A stretch of DNA of 64,000 nt from Fructobacillus papyrifericola (GCF_018437235.1 NZ_JAAMFJ010000001.1:1-64000); one strand, 5' to 3'; positions 7,714-18,413 are shown, counted from the first letter of the stretch. Numbers and translations are program-made. Notes: generated by a model not told the origin, from the letters alone.

Positions 7714-9031
7714 GAAGAAAAAAACAGCGCAGTTCCAACCGGTCAATGGTCGGAACCATAAGAAAGCCCACTTGATTTGGGCCAGCATTGCCCTGGTTAT
7801 TGCCGTTTTGGCAGCCCTGACCATGGTCTTTTGGCCAAACGTTCATAAGACGGTCGTGCAGACCACGGCTAAGACTGAAGAACCGGTCAAGCTGTCTGTT
7901 GATGCCAAGTCGGCTCTGGTGGTTGATTTGACAACCGGTCAGGTTCTTGGTGAAAAGAACGCGGACAAGCAGGTGGCGATTGCCTCGCAATCAAAGATGC
8001 TAGTTGCCTACGGCATTTTAAAGGCCATTGATGAAAAGAAGATGAATTGGTCGGATAAAGTTACCATTCCATCTTCCGCTGATCTATCCAGTCAAAACAA
8101 CTCGCTCTACTCCCACCTTTCCATTAAGGCGGGGGATAAGGTTTCGGTACGAGACCTTTACTGGGCCATGTTTACCAATTCCGCTAACGACGCGGCCTTT
8201 GCCTTGGTTACTTACTTGTCTGGTGACCAGTCAAAGGATCAAGCAACCCTGCAGTCGCTTGCCAAGGAACTGAAGTTAACGGGGTCTGAATGGTACAACG
8301 GAGCTGGACAGAAAAACGGGGACGCCTTTGATAACGAGATTTCGTCGGCCTCCTCTTCTGCTTATAACCATGCTTCGGCCCGTCAAGTGGCGCAAATCGC
8401 CATGAAGATTGTGCAAATGGACCCTAGCCTGTTGACGCTGACCAATTCGGCCAACTTGACTTATACCAAGAACAAGGCCAAAGTCAGCCAGGCGTCCGAC
8501 TTTGGTGCTTCCTTTGCTAGCATGCAAGCCGGTTTGGATAATCCAAACAACCTCCAGTTGCTGGGCTTGAAGACCGGGTCAACCCCCGAATCCGGGGCCT
8601 CCTACACGGGAATTGTGAAGGATAAGGACGGCCACCTCTTCTTGACAGTAATTAACGGTGCGGCCGATTACACCGATAAAGTCGAGCGTTTCCAAAAGAC
8701 CATCGATATGGTTGGCGATGTCTTAGACGGCATGAACGCCCACGATTACAAGGCCGGCTCGACTTTGTCAGGAGTTTCGACCTTGGCAATCAAGAACGAG
8801 AAAGTCCGTGCCAAGGTGCAGGTTGCGCAAACAACGACCTTCTGGACCAGGTCTAAGAAGGGCTTGAAGCTGATGGAAGCACCAACTTTGTCCAAGAAGC
8901 CAAACGGTAGTGAAACCAGCACGCTGGCGCACATCGCTGTCAACTTTAAGGCCAAGTACTTGCCAGGAACGTCCGAAGAACAGAAGGAAATTCCGCTGGA
9001 ATTAGCTGGCCAACCAACTGATAATGAATAA
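7706..9031 (+). CDS. dacA: D-alanyl-D-alanine carboxypeptidase (PBP5/DacA family)
   Basis: 441 aa. A short basic cytoplasmic N-terminus precedes a transmembrane or signal segment (about 23-43), so the enzyme is outside the membrane. The penicillin-binding motifs are SxxK at Ser94-Lys97 (SQSK), SxN at Ser159-Asn161 (SAN), and KTG in LKTGSTPESG. A C-terminal PBP5_C-like beta domain follows. It removes the terminal D-Ala of pentapeptide stems. There is no obvious C-terminal amphipathic anchor, so membrane attachment would be N-terminal. It overlaps the kinase gene, so expression is tied to the two-component system. Confidence 0.9.
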   Translation: MFKKKKTAQFQPVNGRNHKKAHLIWASIALVIAVLAALTMVFWPNVHKTVVQTTAKTEEPVKLSVDAKSALVVDLTTGQVLGEKNADKQVAIASQSKMLVAYGILKAIDEKKMNWSDKVTIPSSADLSSQNNSLYSHLSIKAGDKVSVRDLYWAMFTNSANDAAFALVTYLSGDQSKDQATLQSLAKELKLTGSEWYNGAGQKNGDAFDNEISSASSSAYNHASARQVAQIAMKIVQMDPSLLTLTNSANLTYTKNKAKVSQASDFGASFASMQAGLDNPNNLQLLGLKTGSTPESGASYTGIVKDKDGHLFLTVINGAADYTDKVERFQKTIDMVGDVLDGMNAHDYKAGSTLSGVSTLAIKNEKVRAKVQVAQTTTFWTRSKKGLKLMEAPTLSKKPNGSETSTLAHIAVNFKAKYLPGTSEEQKEIPLELAGQPTDNE

Positions 9032-9034
9032 AAT

Positions 9035-9078
9035 GAAGGGATTTGTTTATTAAATTTAAACAAGTCCTTTCTTTTTTT
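9035..9078 (+). terminator. Terminator after dacA
   Basis: An imperfect long hairpin (AAGGGATTTGTTTA against TAAACAAGTCCTTT) is followed by CTTTTTTT. It ends the long rsmG-to-dacA run. Confidence 0.75.
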
Positions 9079-9083
9079 ACAAA

Positions 9084-9092
9084 TGCTATAAT
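9084..9092 (+). promoter_or_regulatory. Extended -10 promoter of pgi
   Basis: TGCTATAAT gives TATAAT at 9087-9092 with the extended TGn motif. No good -35 is visible because the dacA terminator T-run lies there. The predicted start is about 9099. Confidence 0.6.
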
Positions 9093-9134
9093 GAGGATGA
9101 AGAGAAACGATTACAAGTGCGAAAGGAGCCCGCG

Positions 9135-10484
9135 ATGACCGCCATTCAATTCGATACCTTCGGCCTTGCCCCCTTTATAAAAGAGCATGAATACGAGGAA
9201 TTAAAGCCCCAACTGGCCCTTGCCCAAAAGCTGCTCTTTGAAAAGAAAGGGGCGGGGGCTGCCTACACCGATTGGCTGAACTGGGCCTCCAATTTTGACC
9301 CGGCCGAAGAAGCAAAGATTTTGCAATTAGCCAAAAAGGTTCAAAGCGAATCAAAAGTCCTGGTAGTGATTGGCATCGGTGGTTCCTATCTTGGTGGTAA
9401 GATGGCCCTCGAATTTATGCGCTCGCCTTGGTACAACGACTTGGCAGAAGAAGATCAAACCAAGGTCTACTTTGCTGGGAACCAGATGTCTTCGATGGCC
9501 TTGACGCAGTTACTGCGGGTGATTGGGGATGCCGACTTTTCGGTAAACGTGATTTCCAAGTCGGGGCAGACAACCGAGGCTGCCTTGGCCTTCCGCTTCT
9601 TTAAAGAAGAACTGGTTAAGCGTTACGGGCAGGCCGGTGCCGCCAAACGCATCATCGCTACGACGGATGCTAAGCAGGGGACTTTACGGGCGGAAACGGA
9701 GGCAGCCGGTTATGACAACTTAGTGGTGCCAAACGACATTGGTGGCCGCTTCTCCGTCTTAACCGCCGTTGGCTTGCTGCCCTTGGCCGTGGCCGGCATC
9801 GATATCAAGGCGCTTTTGGCAGGGGCTGCCGCTGCTGAAACCCTCTATTCTGAAAAGAAATTGGAAGAAAATCCCGCTCTGCAATACGCCGCGAGTCGGC
9901 GCATCCTCTATGACAAGGGTTATACCACGGAAATTTTGGCCAACTGGGAGCCGTCACTGCAGTATTTTGCCGAATGGTGGAAGCAGCTGATGGGGGAATC
10001 GGAAGGCAAGAATCAAAAGGGAATCTACCCAACTTCTGCTAACTACTCGACTGACTTGCACTCCTTTGGTCAGTACATTCAAGAAGGCCGTCGGGACCTC
10101 TTTGAGACCGTTGTCCGCTTGGATCAAGTGGCAGAGGATTTGGCCATTCCAAAGCTTGAAGGCAATGAGGATGGCTTAGCCTACTTGGAGGGGAAGACTT
10201 TAAACGAGGTCAACCAAACGGCAGCCGATGGTGTGGCACTGGCCCATATCGACGGGGGTGTCCCCAACATGGCGGTTCGCCTGGCCAAGCAAGACGAATA
10301 CAGCTTGGGTGAGTTGATTTACTTCTTTGAAATGAGCGTGGCCATTTCCGGCTATCTCTTCGCCATCAACCCCTTTAATCAACCAGGTGTCGAAGCCTAC
10401 AAGACGGCCATGTTTGCCCTCTTGGGTAAGCCGGGCTACGAAGATGAAACGAAGCGTTACCAAGACCGGTTGAACCGATCATAA
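9135..10484 (+). CDS. pgi: Glucose-6-phosphate isomerase
   Basis: 449 aa from the ATG at 9135, which follows AAAGGAG (9123-9129). An in-frame GTG at 9117 lies upstream of that ribosome-binding site and is unlikely. It interconverts glucose-6-phosphate and fructose-6-phosphate. It has the phosphate-binding SKSGQTTE loop, the active-site GESEGKN block containing the catalytic Glu, and the C-terminal family region with NPFNQPGVE and the catalytic Lys near AYK. The length is typical of the short Gram-positive form. It is monocistronic between its own promoter and terminator. Confidence 0.95.
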   Translation: MTAIQFDTFGLAPFIKEHEYEELKPQLALAQKLLFEKKGAGAAYTDWLNWASNFDPAEEAKILQLAKKVQSESKVLVVIGIGGSYLGGKMALEFMRSPWYNDLAEEDQTKVYFAGNQMSSMALTQLLRVIGDADFSVNVISKSGQTTEAALAFRFFKEELVKRYGQAGAAKRIIATTDAKQGTLRAETEAAGYDNLVVPNDIGGRFSVLTAVGLLPLAVAGIDIKALLAGAAAAETLYSEKKLEENPALQYAASRRILYDKGYTTEILANWEPSLQYFAEWWKQLMGESEGKNQKGIYPTSANYSTDLHSFGQYIQEGRRDLFETVVRLDQVAEDLAIPKLEGNEDGLAYLEGKTLNEVNQTAADGVALAHIDGGVPNMAVRLAKQDEYSLGELIYFFEMSVAISGYLFAINPFNQPGVEAYKTAMFALLGKPGYEDETKRYQDRLNRS

Positions 10485-10505
10485 TCAGCTAAATTGACAG
10501 TAAAG

Positions 10506-10537
10506 AAAAAGGCAGACCAAGCGGTCTGCCTTTTTTG
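10506..10537. terminator. Bidirectional terminator between pgi and busR
   Basis: AAAAAGGCAGACC-AAGC-GGTCTGCCTTTTTT is a perfect 13-bp stem with A- and T-rich flanks. It can serve pgi (+) and busR (-), whose 3' ends converge here. Confidence 0.9.
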
Positions 10538-10544
10538 ATGCTAG

Positions 10545-11174
10545 CTAATTGTTGTTTGGTCCATCAAAGAACTGCTGCATGGCTTCGACGGTCTTATCGG
10601 AACCGATAAAGTAAATAGTATCACCAGGTAAGATGTTGGCGTATGGCCCGGGCGATAGAATCAAATCGTCATCGTGAAGGATGGCGACAATCGTTGCCCC
10701 AGTGTTTTGCCAAACGTTTAACGAACCAATCGATTGGTTGAGCTTATCGGAAGTGCTACTTGGCACGAATTCAAAGGGGGACATGGGGTTTTGTGAACGA
10801 ACCCGCTGGGTTTGGTCAAGCAGAAGGGAAAAGGCCTGGTCTAAGTTAAGAAGGCCTTCTTTTTGCTGGGCAATCAATTCCTTGATTTCACTGTGCGTTT
10901 CCTGGAGGTTTCTAGACTCCTTGGCCTGGGCTAAGAAGTCACGAGCCCGTTCCCTGGAAAGGACCTCAACGCCGGAACCGTGGACGGGCTTGACGATGTC
11001 CAAATCGGCTAAAACCGAGATGGCTTTGCGGGCTGTTTCAGCCGAAACGCCAAAGGTCGCGGCCAAGGTTGACCGTGCGTGAAGTTTTTGGCCAACTTCA
11101 AATTTTTTGGTAACGATTGCTTCTGCAATATCCTGTGCAATCTTGTGGTAGCGGGGTTCTTTGATTTTAGGCAT
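10545..11174 (-). CDS. busR: GntR-type osmolyte-transport repressor BusR (c-di-AMP receptor type)
   Basis: 209 aa. The N-terminal GntR winged helix (about 5-70) contains TLAATFGVSAETARKAI and the wing VHGSGVEV. A helical linker (about 75-120) is followed by a C-terminal RCK_C/TrkA-C-like domain (about 125-205). This winged-helix/coiled-coil/RCK_C order is that of BusR, which represses busA/opuA betaine uptake when c-di-AMP is bound. The gene is divergent from opuAA-opuABC, as in Lactococcus and Streptococcus. AAAGGA precedes the start. Response to c-di-AMP is inferred from family architecture. Confidence 0.85.
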   Translation of the reverse strand: MPKIKEPRYHKIAQDIAEAIVTKKFEVGQKLHARSTLAATFGVSAETARKAISVLADLDIVKPVHGSGVEVLSRERARDFLAQAKESRNLQETHSEIKELIAQQKEGLLNLDQAFSLLLDQTQRVRSQNPMSPFEFVPSSTSDKLNQSIGSLNVWQNTGATIVAILHDDDLILSPGPYANILPGDTIYFIGSDKTVEAMQQFFDGPNNN

Positions 11175-11218
11175 CTTGTGAAATCCTTTAACAAAGTAAT
11201 GAACGTTTTAATCTTCAT

Positions 11219-11246
11219 TTGACAAAAGTGCCCATTCCTGTAATAT
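11219..11246 (+). promoter_or_regulatory. opuAA-opuABC promoter
   Basis: TTGACA (11219-11224), 16-base spacer, TAATAT (11241-11246). The first BusR operator candidate starts 4 bases after the -10, over the predicted start site. Confidence 0.6.
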
Positions 11247-11249
11247 AGT

Positions 11250-11294
11250 AGGTGGTCACTATTGCCCATCTGACTTTTTATACAGGTGGTCACT
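11250..11294 (+). promoter_or_regulatory. Paired BusR operator candidates
   Basis: An exact 11-bp direct repeat, AGGTGGTCACT, occurs at 11250-11260 and 11284-11294, with a 34-bp period (about three helical turns). Each copy contains GTG-GT-CAC, a short inverted element. The pair lies downstream of the -10 in the busR/opuA intergenic region, where a repressor would block opuA transcription. BusR is reported to bind a bipartite site as a tetrameric ruler, and the two-copy layout fits that. Confidence 0.65.
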
Positions 11295-11342
11295 TGTTAG
11301 TTTATTTTAAATTAATAAGATAGTCAACTTATAGGAGGATTT

Positions 11343-12539
11343 ATGCCAAAAGTGCAAATCAAGCACTTAACCAAAATCTTTGGTAAGAAGCAGAAGGCTG
11401 CTTTGAAGATGGTTAAGGAAAATAAGTCTAAGAACGAAATCTTTGAAAAGACTGGTTCGACGGTTGGTGTTTACGACATTAACCTCGAAGTGAACGAAGG
11501 GGAAATCTTCGTCATCATGGGTCTTTCTGGTTCCGGTAAGTCAACGTTGATTCGTTTGCTAAACCGGTTGATCGAACCAACCTCTGGTCAGATCATCTTA
11601 GATGGAAAAGACATCACCCACTATAACAAGAAGGAAATGTTGGACATTCGTCGCAAGAAGATGTCCATGGTCTTTCAGAACTTCGCCCTCTTCCCACACC
11701 GGACAATTCTTGAAAACACGGAATACGGTTTGGAAATCCAGGGTGTTCCAGCAGCAGAACGTAAGGAACGGGCTGAAAAGGCTTTGAAAAACTCAAAGTT
11801 GATTTCCTTTAAGGATCAGTACCCCTCACAGTTGTCTGGTGGGATGCAGCAGCGTGTCGGACTTTCCCGTGCGTTGACGAACGATCCGGACATTTTGCTG
11901 ATGGACGAAGCCTTCTCGGCTTTGGATCCCTTGGTTCGTCACGAAATGCAAGACGAACTCTTGGATTTGCAGCAAAACGTGAAGAAGACAATTATCTTTA
12001 TCACCCACGATTTGAACGAAGCCCTTCGTTTGGGTGACCGCATTGCCATCATGAAGGATGGTCAGTTGCAGCAAATCGGTACCGGTGAAGAAATCCTGAC
12101 GAACCCGGCTAATGATTACGTTGAAAACTTCGTGGAAGACGTTGACCGTTCAAAGGTTTTGAATGCCGAATCAATCATGTTCCCAGGCCTGACGGTCAAC
12201 ATTGACTCTGACGGACCTAACGTGGCCTTGCACCGCATGCAGGAAGAAGAAGTTTCCGGTTTGGTTGCTGTCGATGGTCAGCGTAAGTTTGCCGGTTACA
12301 TTACCTCAGACGCCGCCGTGAAGGCCCGTCGTGAAAAGCTCAACCTCCGCGATGTCATGTCTGACATGCCAACGGTTAAGCCGGATACGCTGGTGGCTGA
12401 CATCATGACCATCATTTACGACGCCCACACGCCAGTGGCCGTTGTTGACGATGATAACAAGCTCCGTGGAATCATTATCCGTGGTGCCGTGATCGAAGCC
12501 TTAGCACAAACGGAAGGAGACGGACAAGAGAATGCCTAG
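11343..12539 (+). CDS. opuAA: Glycine betaine/proline ABC importer, ATP-binding subunit
   Basis: 398 aa. Walker [10 protein letters not shown] at 60-68, signature [15 protein letters not shown] near 164-178, Walker [14 protein letters not shown] following, and the H-loop THDLNEAL. The C-terminal ~120 residues form a tandem CBS module (about 270-390), which in OpuA senses ionic strength and, in some species, c-di-AMP. The ~40-residue N-terminal extension before the core is the OpuAA/ProV type. ATAGGAGG lies upstream. It overlaps opuABC by 8 bases and energises osmoprotectant uptake. Confidence 0.95.
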   Translation: MPKVQIKHLTKIFGKKQKAALKMVKENKSKNEIFEKTGSTVGVYDINLEVNEGEIFVIMGLSGSGKSTLIRLLNRLIEPTSGQIILDGKDITHYNKKEMLDIRRKKMSMVFQNFALFPHRTILENTEYGLEIQGVPAAERKERAEKALKNSKLISFKDQYPSQLSGGMQQRVGLSRALTNDPDILLMDEAFSALDPLVRHEMQDELLDLQQNVKKTIIFITHDLNEALRLGDRIAIMKDGQLQQIGTGEEILTNPANDYVENFVEDVDRSKVLNAESIMFPGLTVNIDSDGPNVALHRMQEEEVSGLVAVDGQRKFAGYITSDAAVKARREKLNLRDVMSDMPTVKPDTLVADIMTIIYDAHTPVAVVDDDNKLRGIIIRGAVIEALAQTEGDGQENA

Positions 12540-14247
12540 TTTATTTTCCATTGCTAAAATGCCATTGGCCCAATGGGTCTCTGATGGCGTGAACTGGATG
12601 ACAAAGAACTGGTCTGGTTTCTTTGATGCCATTCAAGGGGCTGGCCAAGCCTTTATGGATGCCATGACCAACTTCTTGTCAGCCGTTCCACAACCCATTT
12701 TCATCATCACCTTGGCGCTTTTGGCCTGGTTCACAACGCCAAAGAAGTACGGCTTGCCAACCTTGGTAGTGCTTGGTTTGGCCTTGATTGCCAACCAGGG
12801 CCTCTGGTCGGATTTGATGCAAACGATTACCTTGGTCTTGACCTCTTCAATCGTTGCTCTTGTCATCGGAATTCCTTTGGGAATCTGGACGTCAAAGTCG
12901 GAAAAGGCCTATGCCGTTATCAAGCCAATCCTTGATTTCATGCAGACCATGCCCGCCTTCGTTTACCTGATTCCAGCCGTTGCCTTCTTTGGTATCGGAA
13001 TGGTGCCAGGAACCTTTTCTTCGGTTATCTTTGCTTTGCCACCGGTAGTGAATTTCACATACCTTGGTTTGAAGCAGGTCCCCGAATCATTGTTTGAAGC
13101 AGCTGATTCCTTCGGATCAACGACTTGGCAAAAGCTTTTCAAGTTGGAATTGCCTTCCGCTAAGCCTTCCATCATTGCCGGTTCAAAGCAGACGATTATG
13201 TTGGCTTTGTCCATGGTCGTGACGGCTTCCATGATTGGTGCACCAGGCCTTGGTCGTGGTGTGCTGTCAGCTGTGCAACACGCCGACGTTGGAGCTGGCT
13301 TTGTTAACGGAATCTCTCTGGTTATCCTGGCCATCATCATTGATCGTTTCGTTCAAAAGATGAACACTAACCCAGTGACAACACCAAAGTTGCCAAAGTG
13401 GCGCAAGCTGGCCGCTTGGGCAATGGTCGCCATCTTTGTTATCTCCGGTGCCGTTGGGGCTTTCACAGCCGCACAACAATCCGGTAAGAAGGTCAACCTG
13501 GGTTACGTTGAATGGGATTCCGAAGTTGCTTCAACAAACGTTTTGGCTGAGGCCATGCGTCAGCACGGTTACGACGTAACGACGACGCCTTTGGACAACG
13601 CGGTTAACTGGCAATCCGTTGCCAACAAGCAAATCGATGGAACGGTTTCCGCTTGGTTGCCAACGACCCACAAGGCCATGTTGCAAAAGTATAAGGACCA
13701 GGTTGATGTTCTTGGGACCAACTTGTCAGGCGTGCGTTTGGGACTCGTTGTTCCGGACTATATGGACGTGAACTCGATTTCTGATTTGACTAACCAGGCC
13801 AATAAGGAAATCGTTGGTATCGAAGCCGGAGCCGGTGTGATGAACGCTGCGCAAAAGACCATTGATAGCTACTCAAACTTGAGTGGTTGGAAGTTGACGG
13901 CTTCATCATCGGGTGCCATGACGGCTGCCCTTGATAAGGCTTATAAGGACAAGCAACCAATCGTTGTAACGGGTTGGACGCCACACTGGATGTTCAATAA
14001 GTACCACTTGAAGTTCCTGCAAGACCCTAAGAAGACAATGGGTGGTGAAGAATCCATTAAGACGGTGGTTCGTAAGAACCTGAAGTCAACCAACCCTGAC
14101 GTCTACAAGGTAATGAAGAACTTCCACTGGACGCAAGATGACATGCAGTCCGTGATGCTTGAAATCCAAAACGGTAAGTCACCTAAGCAGGCTGCCGATG
14201 ACTGGATCAAGGCACACAAGAGACAGGTTAACGCTTGGTTTAAGTAA
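12532..14247 (+). CDS. opuABC: Glycine betaine ABC importer, fused permease and substrate-binding protein
   Basis: 571 aa. The N-terminal permease half (about 50-285) carries the binding-protein-dependent transport signature ([20 protein letters not shown]). A further transmembrane segment (about 298-316) follows. The C-terminal half (about 325-571) is an OpuAC-type betaine-binding domain, beginning [13 protein letters not shown] and including AWLPTTH, placed on the outer face. The permease-receptor fusion is the BusAB/OpuABC arrangement of lactic acid bacteria. It shares the BusR-controlled promoter with opuAA. Confidence 0.95.
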   Translation: MPSLFSIAKMPLAQWVSDGVNWMTKNWSGFFDAIQGAGQAFMDAMTNFLSAVPQPIFIITLALLAWFTTPKKYGLPTLVVLGLALIANQGLWSDLMQTITLVLTSSIVALVIGIPLGIWTSKSEKAYAVIKPILDFMQTMPAFVYLIPAVAFFGIGMVPGTFSSVIFALPPVVNFTYLGLKQVPESLFEAADSFGSTTWQKLFKLELPSAKPSIIAGSKQTIMLALSMVVTASMIGAPGLGRGVLSAVQHADVGAGFVNGISLVILAIIIDRFVQKMNTNPVTTPKLPKWRKLAAWAMVAIFVISGAVGAFTAAQQSGKKVNLGYVEWDSEVASTNVLAEAMRQHGYDVTTTPLDNAVNWQSVANKQIDGTVSAWLPTTHKAMLQKYKDQVDVLGTNLSGVRLGLVVPDYMDVNSISDLTNQANKEIVGIEAGAGVMNAAQKTIDSYSNLSGWKLTASSSGAMTAALDKAYKDKQPIVVTGWTPHWMFNKYHLKFLQDPKKTMGGEESIKTVVRKNLKSTNPDVYKVMKNFHWTQDDMQSVMLEIQNGKSPKQAADDWIKAHKRQVNAWFK

Positions 14248-14262
14248 TTCATTAAAGTATTA

Positions 14263-14300
14263 AAAAAGGACCAATCCGTAAGGATTGGCCCTTTTCTTTT
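14263..14300. terminator. Bidirectional terminator between opuABC and the ABC exporter genes
   Basis: AAAGG-A-CCAATCC-GTAA-GGATTGG-C-CCTTTTC hairpin with A- and T-rich flanks. It lies between the converging opuABC (+) and the ABC-2 permease (-). Confidence 0.75.
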
Positions 14301-14314
14301 GCTGTTAAAGTCGC

Positions 14315-15559
14315 TTAGGACTTTTTCTGCTTCCACTTCTTTGGCAAGATGGAAGCTAGCAATTGCTTGGTAATGTTTTCTTCGGAGTAAGACAGGACGT
14401 TCTTCTTATACAGGCGTAGTCCGAAGTGGAGTAAGAAGACCAGCCCGACTACTGCAAGAAGGAGGGAGAGGCTTGCCTGCCACCAGTTGGCATAGTGATT
14501 GGCCACTTGGCTTGGCATGATGGACTGGCCCATCAGGGGAATGTAGGAGAGGACTTTGACAAAGGTGTTGTTACCGGAGGACGCTGAGCTTGAGATGGCG
14601 ACCACGTAGGGAATCAAAGCCAACATGGAAACCGGTGTCATGGCCTGTGAAATCTGGCTCTGGTCGTTGACCAAAGAAGCTGCGATGGCGGCAATGACCA
14701 AGTAGGAGGCCGTGGCAATTACAATCAAGCAGAGGGTGAAGAACCAGAAGCCGGGTGTCAAAGCAGACAGGTAAGGGGCGATGCCCTTGGCCCAGGAAGC
14801 GTTCATTGAAAAGACAACGGCGGTTGTTCCAGCAACGGCGTAAATACCAATTTGCGTGAGAAGAAGGCCGGCGACACCGATAATCTTACCGTAGTACTGG
14901 GCCTTCGCTGACGAAGCGGCCAGGAGCGTTTCCATGATCCGCGAGGACTTTTCATTGGCAATTTCGTTTCCGATGATGGAAGCGTAGATGGAAACAATGA
15001 CAAAGACCAGAATACCGATGGCCATGGTCAGCATTTGCTTGACGGTGTCAGCGGCTTCGGAGTTCTTGCTCTGGTTCTTGTCTTGAACCTTTGCGGTCAG
15101 TTTGAAGGGGGCCGTCAAATCGACCAACTGTTCTTTACTGAGCTGGTACTTAGCGGCCTTTTCGGACAATGACAAAGTCGACAGGAAAGTCTTTAATTTC
15201 GAGGTATCAACGTCTTCGGACTTTGGCTGGGTCAGTAGGGTTCCCTGATCATCTTTGATGATCAAGACCGCGTCGATGTCCTCTTTTTCAAGGGCCTTCT
15301 TCGCCTTTTCCTCATTGTCTTCGTTGTTCACCTTTAGCTTCAGTTCCTTTTGATCGCTCTTAATGGCCTGACGCATTTGTGTGGGGGCAATCACGGCGAT
15401 TTCGGCGCTCTTGTCTGACGAGAAGAAGGAAACGGCAAAGCCGACGACAGCCCCAACCAGAACCGGTGCAAAGGGGGCGAGCAAAAGCCACCAGAAGGAC
15501 TTTTTCTTAATTCGGCTCAGGTAGGTGTGTTTGGCGACGAGTTGGATTTGCTTATTCAT
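14315..15559 (-). CDS. ABC-2 type permease (NatB/YhaP-like)
   Basis: 414 aa. One N-terminal transmembrane segment (about 21-47) is followed by a ~120-residue extracytoplasmic loop (about 50-170), then five or six transmembrane segments from about 178 to the C-terminus. This is the ABC-2 family layout of NatB and YhaP. The conserved block IGNEIANEKSSRIMETLLA lies in the first cytoplasmic loop after the extracellular domain. It overlaps the ATPase gene by 8 bases. The substrate is unknown; sodium or drug export is possible by homology only. Confidence 0.85.
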   Translation of the reverse strand: MNKQIQLVAKHTYLSRIKKKSFWWLLLAPFAPVLVGAVVGFAVSFFSSDKSAEIAVIAPTQMRQAIKSDQKELKLKVNNEDNEEKAKKALEKEDIDAVLIIKDDQGTLLTQPKSEDVDTSKLKTFLSTLSLSEKAAKYQLSKEQLVDLTAPFKLTAKVQDKNQSKNSEAADTVKQMLTMAIGILVFVIVSIYASIIGNEIANEKSSRIMETLLAASSAKAQYYGKIIGVAGLLLTQIGIYAVAGTTAVVFSMNASWAKGIAPYLSALTPGFWFFTLCLIVIATASYLVIAAIAASLVNDQSQISQAMTPVSMLALIPYVVAISSSASSGNNTFVKVLSYIPLMGQSIMPSQVANHYANWWQASLSLLLAVVGLVFLLHFGLRLYKKNVLSYSEENITKQLLASILPKKWKQKKS

Positions 15560-16448
15560 GGGTCATGACCTCCGTCTTGAAAATTTCGGCCAGAGTTGGT
15601 GGCTGTTGGGAGAAGGCGGGGATGTAGCCGTTTTTTGTCACCTGATCGAAGATGGTGTGACCGGCTGCTTCATCTTTTAGGTAGAGCAGGTAGCCAACCC
15701 CTTGCTTTTGCACGCGTTCGACCCCATTCATGGCGGAGTAATCAGCTTCGGTCAAGTCGGGTGCCTCCACGTACAGCCGGGTTCGCCCGAAGGATTCGCG
15801 AATCGCTTGGACATTACCCTGGAGAACCGTTCGGCCCTGTTTGAGCATGACCAAGTGGTCGGAAATTTCCGTCACGTTATCCATGTTGTGGGAGGAGAAG
15901 ATAATCATGGCGCCCTGCTTTTTCAGTTCCTTGATGGTGTCCATGAAGATGCCGGCGTTGACCGGATCTAAACCAGAAAAGGGCTCGTCTAAAATGATAA
16001 AGCGGGGCTTAAAGATAAGGGCCAGAATCATTTGGACTTTTTGGGCGTTTCCCTTTGACAAAGTCTGGACCAGGTCGTCGACTTTTCCCACGACCTGGAG
16101 TTTGTTCATCCAGTCGGTTAGCGCTTCTTTAGCAGCTTGCTTGTCCATGCCGTGCAGGGCTGCGAGGTAAAGAACTTGTTCTTCAATTGATTCCTTTTGA
16201 TAGAGACCACGTTCTTCTGGCAAAAAACCAATTTGCCGCCGTTCTTCGTCTGAGATCGGCTGACCGTCCCAAGTAATGCTGCCAGAATCGGCCTCAATAA
16301 AGTCTAAAATCATGCGGAAAGTCGTGGTCTTTCCAGCACCGTTTTGGCCAATCAAGCCAAGAACTTCGCCCGGCTTAATCGTAAAGGACAAATCGGCGAC
16401 TGCCTGATGGTCGCCGAAGGACTTGTTCAGGTGCGAAACGTTAATCAT
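15552..16448 (-). CDS. ABC transporter ATP-binding protein (NatA/YhaQ-like)
   Basis: 298 aa. Walker A GQNGAGKTT at about 34-42, Q-loop region GFLPEERGLY, signature LSKGNAQKVQ (a degenerate LSGGQ, as in the NatA/YhaQ subfamily), Walker B FIILDEPFSGLDP and H-loop SSHNM. The C-terminal ~80 residues look like DUF4162. AAAGGAG lies before the ATG. It is the first gene of a two-gene exporter operon read leftwards, probably from the TATAAT at 16506-16511. Confidence 0.9.
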   Translation of the reverse strand: MINVSHLNKSFGDHQAVADLSFTIKPGEVLGLIGQNGAGKTTTFRMILDFIEADSGSITWDGQPISDEERRQIGFLPEERGLYQKESIEEQVLYLAALHGMDKQAAKEALTDWMNKLQVVGKVDDLVQTLSKGNAQKVQMILALIFKPRFIILDEPFSGLDPVNAGIFMDTIKELKKQGAMIIFSSHNMDNVTEISDHLVMLKQGRTVLQGNVQAIRESFGRTRLYVEAPDLTEADYSAMNGVERVQKQGVGYLLYLKDEAAGHTIFDQVTKNGYIPAFSQQPPTLAEIFKTEVMTHE

Positions 16449-16505
16449 CGTGCTGCTCCTTTAATTGGATTCGGTGCGACTGGTTGTGGCACCCTATACA
16501 GCCCC

Positions 16506-16511
16506 ATTATA
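16506..16511 (-). promoter_or_regulatory. -10 element for the ABC exporter operon
   Basis: On the minus strand this reads GTATAATGG, about 60 bp upstream of the ATPase start. No strong -35 is seen at 17 bp. Confidence 0.4.
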
Positions 16512-16637
16512 CGGGAAAAGGGGGCTTATTTTGGATTCCGTTTCTGAATCTTACCTTTTCTTAGAAAAGTTGATAGCTAAAGCGGGAGTCGAACCGTAGC
16601 CAGAAATAAAATAACTGGCTAAAAGCGCCTTCCCATC

Positions 16638-16666
16638 TTGACCGACTATGGAGAATTTAGTAAACT
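16638..16666 (+). promoter_or_regulatory. tRNA-Glu promoter
   Basis: TTGACC (16638-16643), exactly 17 bases, TAAACT (16661-16666). It ends 19 bp before the tRNA, so a short leader would be processed. Confidence 0.6.
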
Positions 16667-16685
16667 AGTGTAGTGCTAATTTGAT

Positions 16686-16757
16686 GGCCCTATGGTCAAG
16701 TGGTTAAGACGTCGGCTTCTCAGGCCGAAATCGAGGGTTCGACTCCCTCTGGGGCTA
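16686..16757 (+). tRNA. tRNA-Glu (CTC)
   Basis: The anticodon loop TTCTCAG within TCGGC/GCCGA gives CTC. The T-arm is GAGGGTTCGACTCCCTC. The acceptor GGCCCTA pairs with TGGGGCT, including the G1-U72 wobble usual for tRNA-Glu. CCA is not encoded. It is a single-gene unit with its own promoter and terminator. Confidence 0.95.
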
Positions 16758-16764
16758 TGACTTG

Positions 16765-16797
16765 AAAGCAGTGATCGGAAGATTGCTGCTTTTTTTG
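16765..16797 (+). terminator. tRNA-Glu terminator
   Basis: AAAGCAGTGATC-GGAA-GATTGCTGCTTT, a 12-bp stem with two wobbles, followed by a T-run. Confidence 0.85.
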
Positions 16798-16872
16798 TTT
16801 CGTTAATTTATTTACAGGTTCTTGTCAATTTGACTACTCTCCTTCTTTTTATTACCTCTTTCTGTAGAATGA

Positions 16873-16895
16873 AAAGGTATTGTTTTTATACCTTT
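16873..16895 (+). repeat. Inverted repeat upstream of the nuclease gene
   Basis: AAAGGTAT (16873-16880) and ATACCTTT (16888-16895) are perfect 8-bp arms around a 7-base loop, 26 bp before the nuclease start. It could be an operator or a 5'-UTR hairpin. No T-run follows, so it is not a terminator. Confidence 0.5.
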
Positions 16896-16921
16896 AGAGA
16901 GAAAAAGTATAAGAGGTGGGT

Positions 16922-18316
<1,395 letters not shown>

Positions 18317-18324
18317 TTTTTTAT

Positions 18325-18366
18325 AAAGCCCCCAACCTAACAATTCTGTTAGCGCGGGGGCTTTTC
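18325..18366 (+). terminator. Terminator after the nuclease gene
   Basis: AAAGCCCCC and GGGGGCTTTT arms with an inner CTAACA/TGTTAG stem, followed by TTTT. Confidence 0.85.
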
Positions 18367-18413
18367 TTCTCTTGCTACAATAATGGAAGATTATAGCGTT
18401 AAGGAGTATGAAA

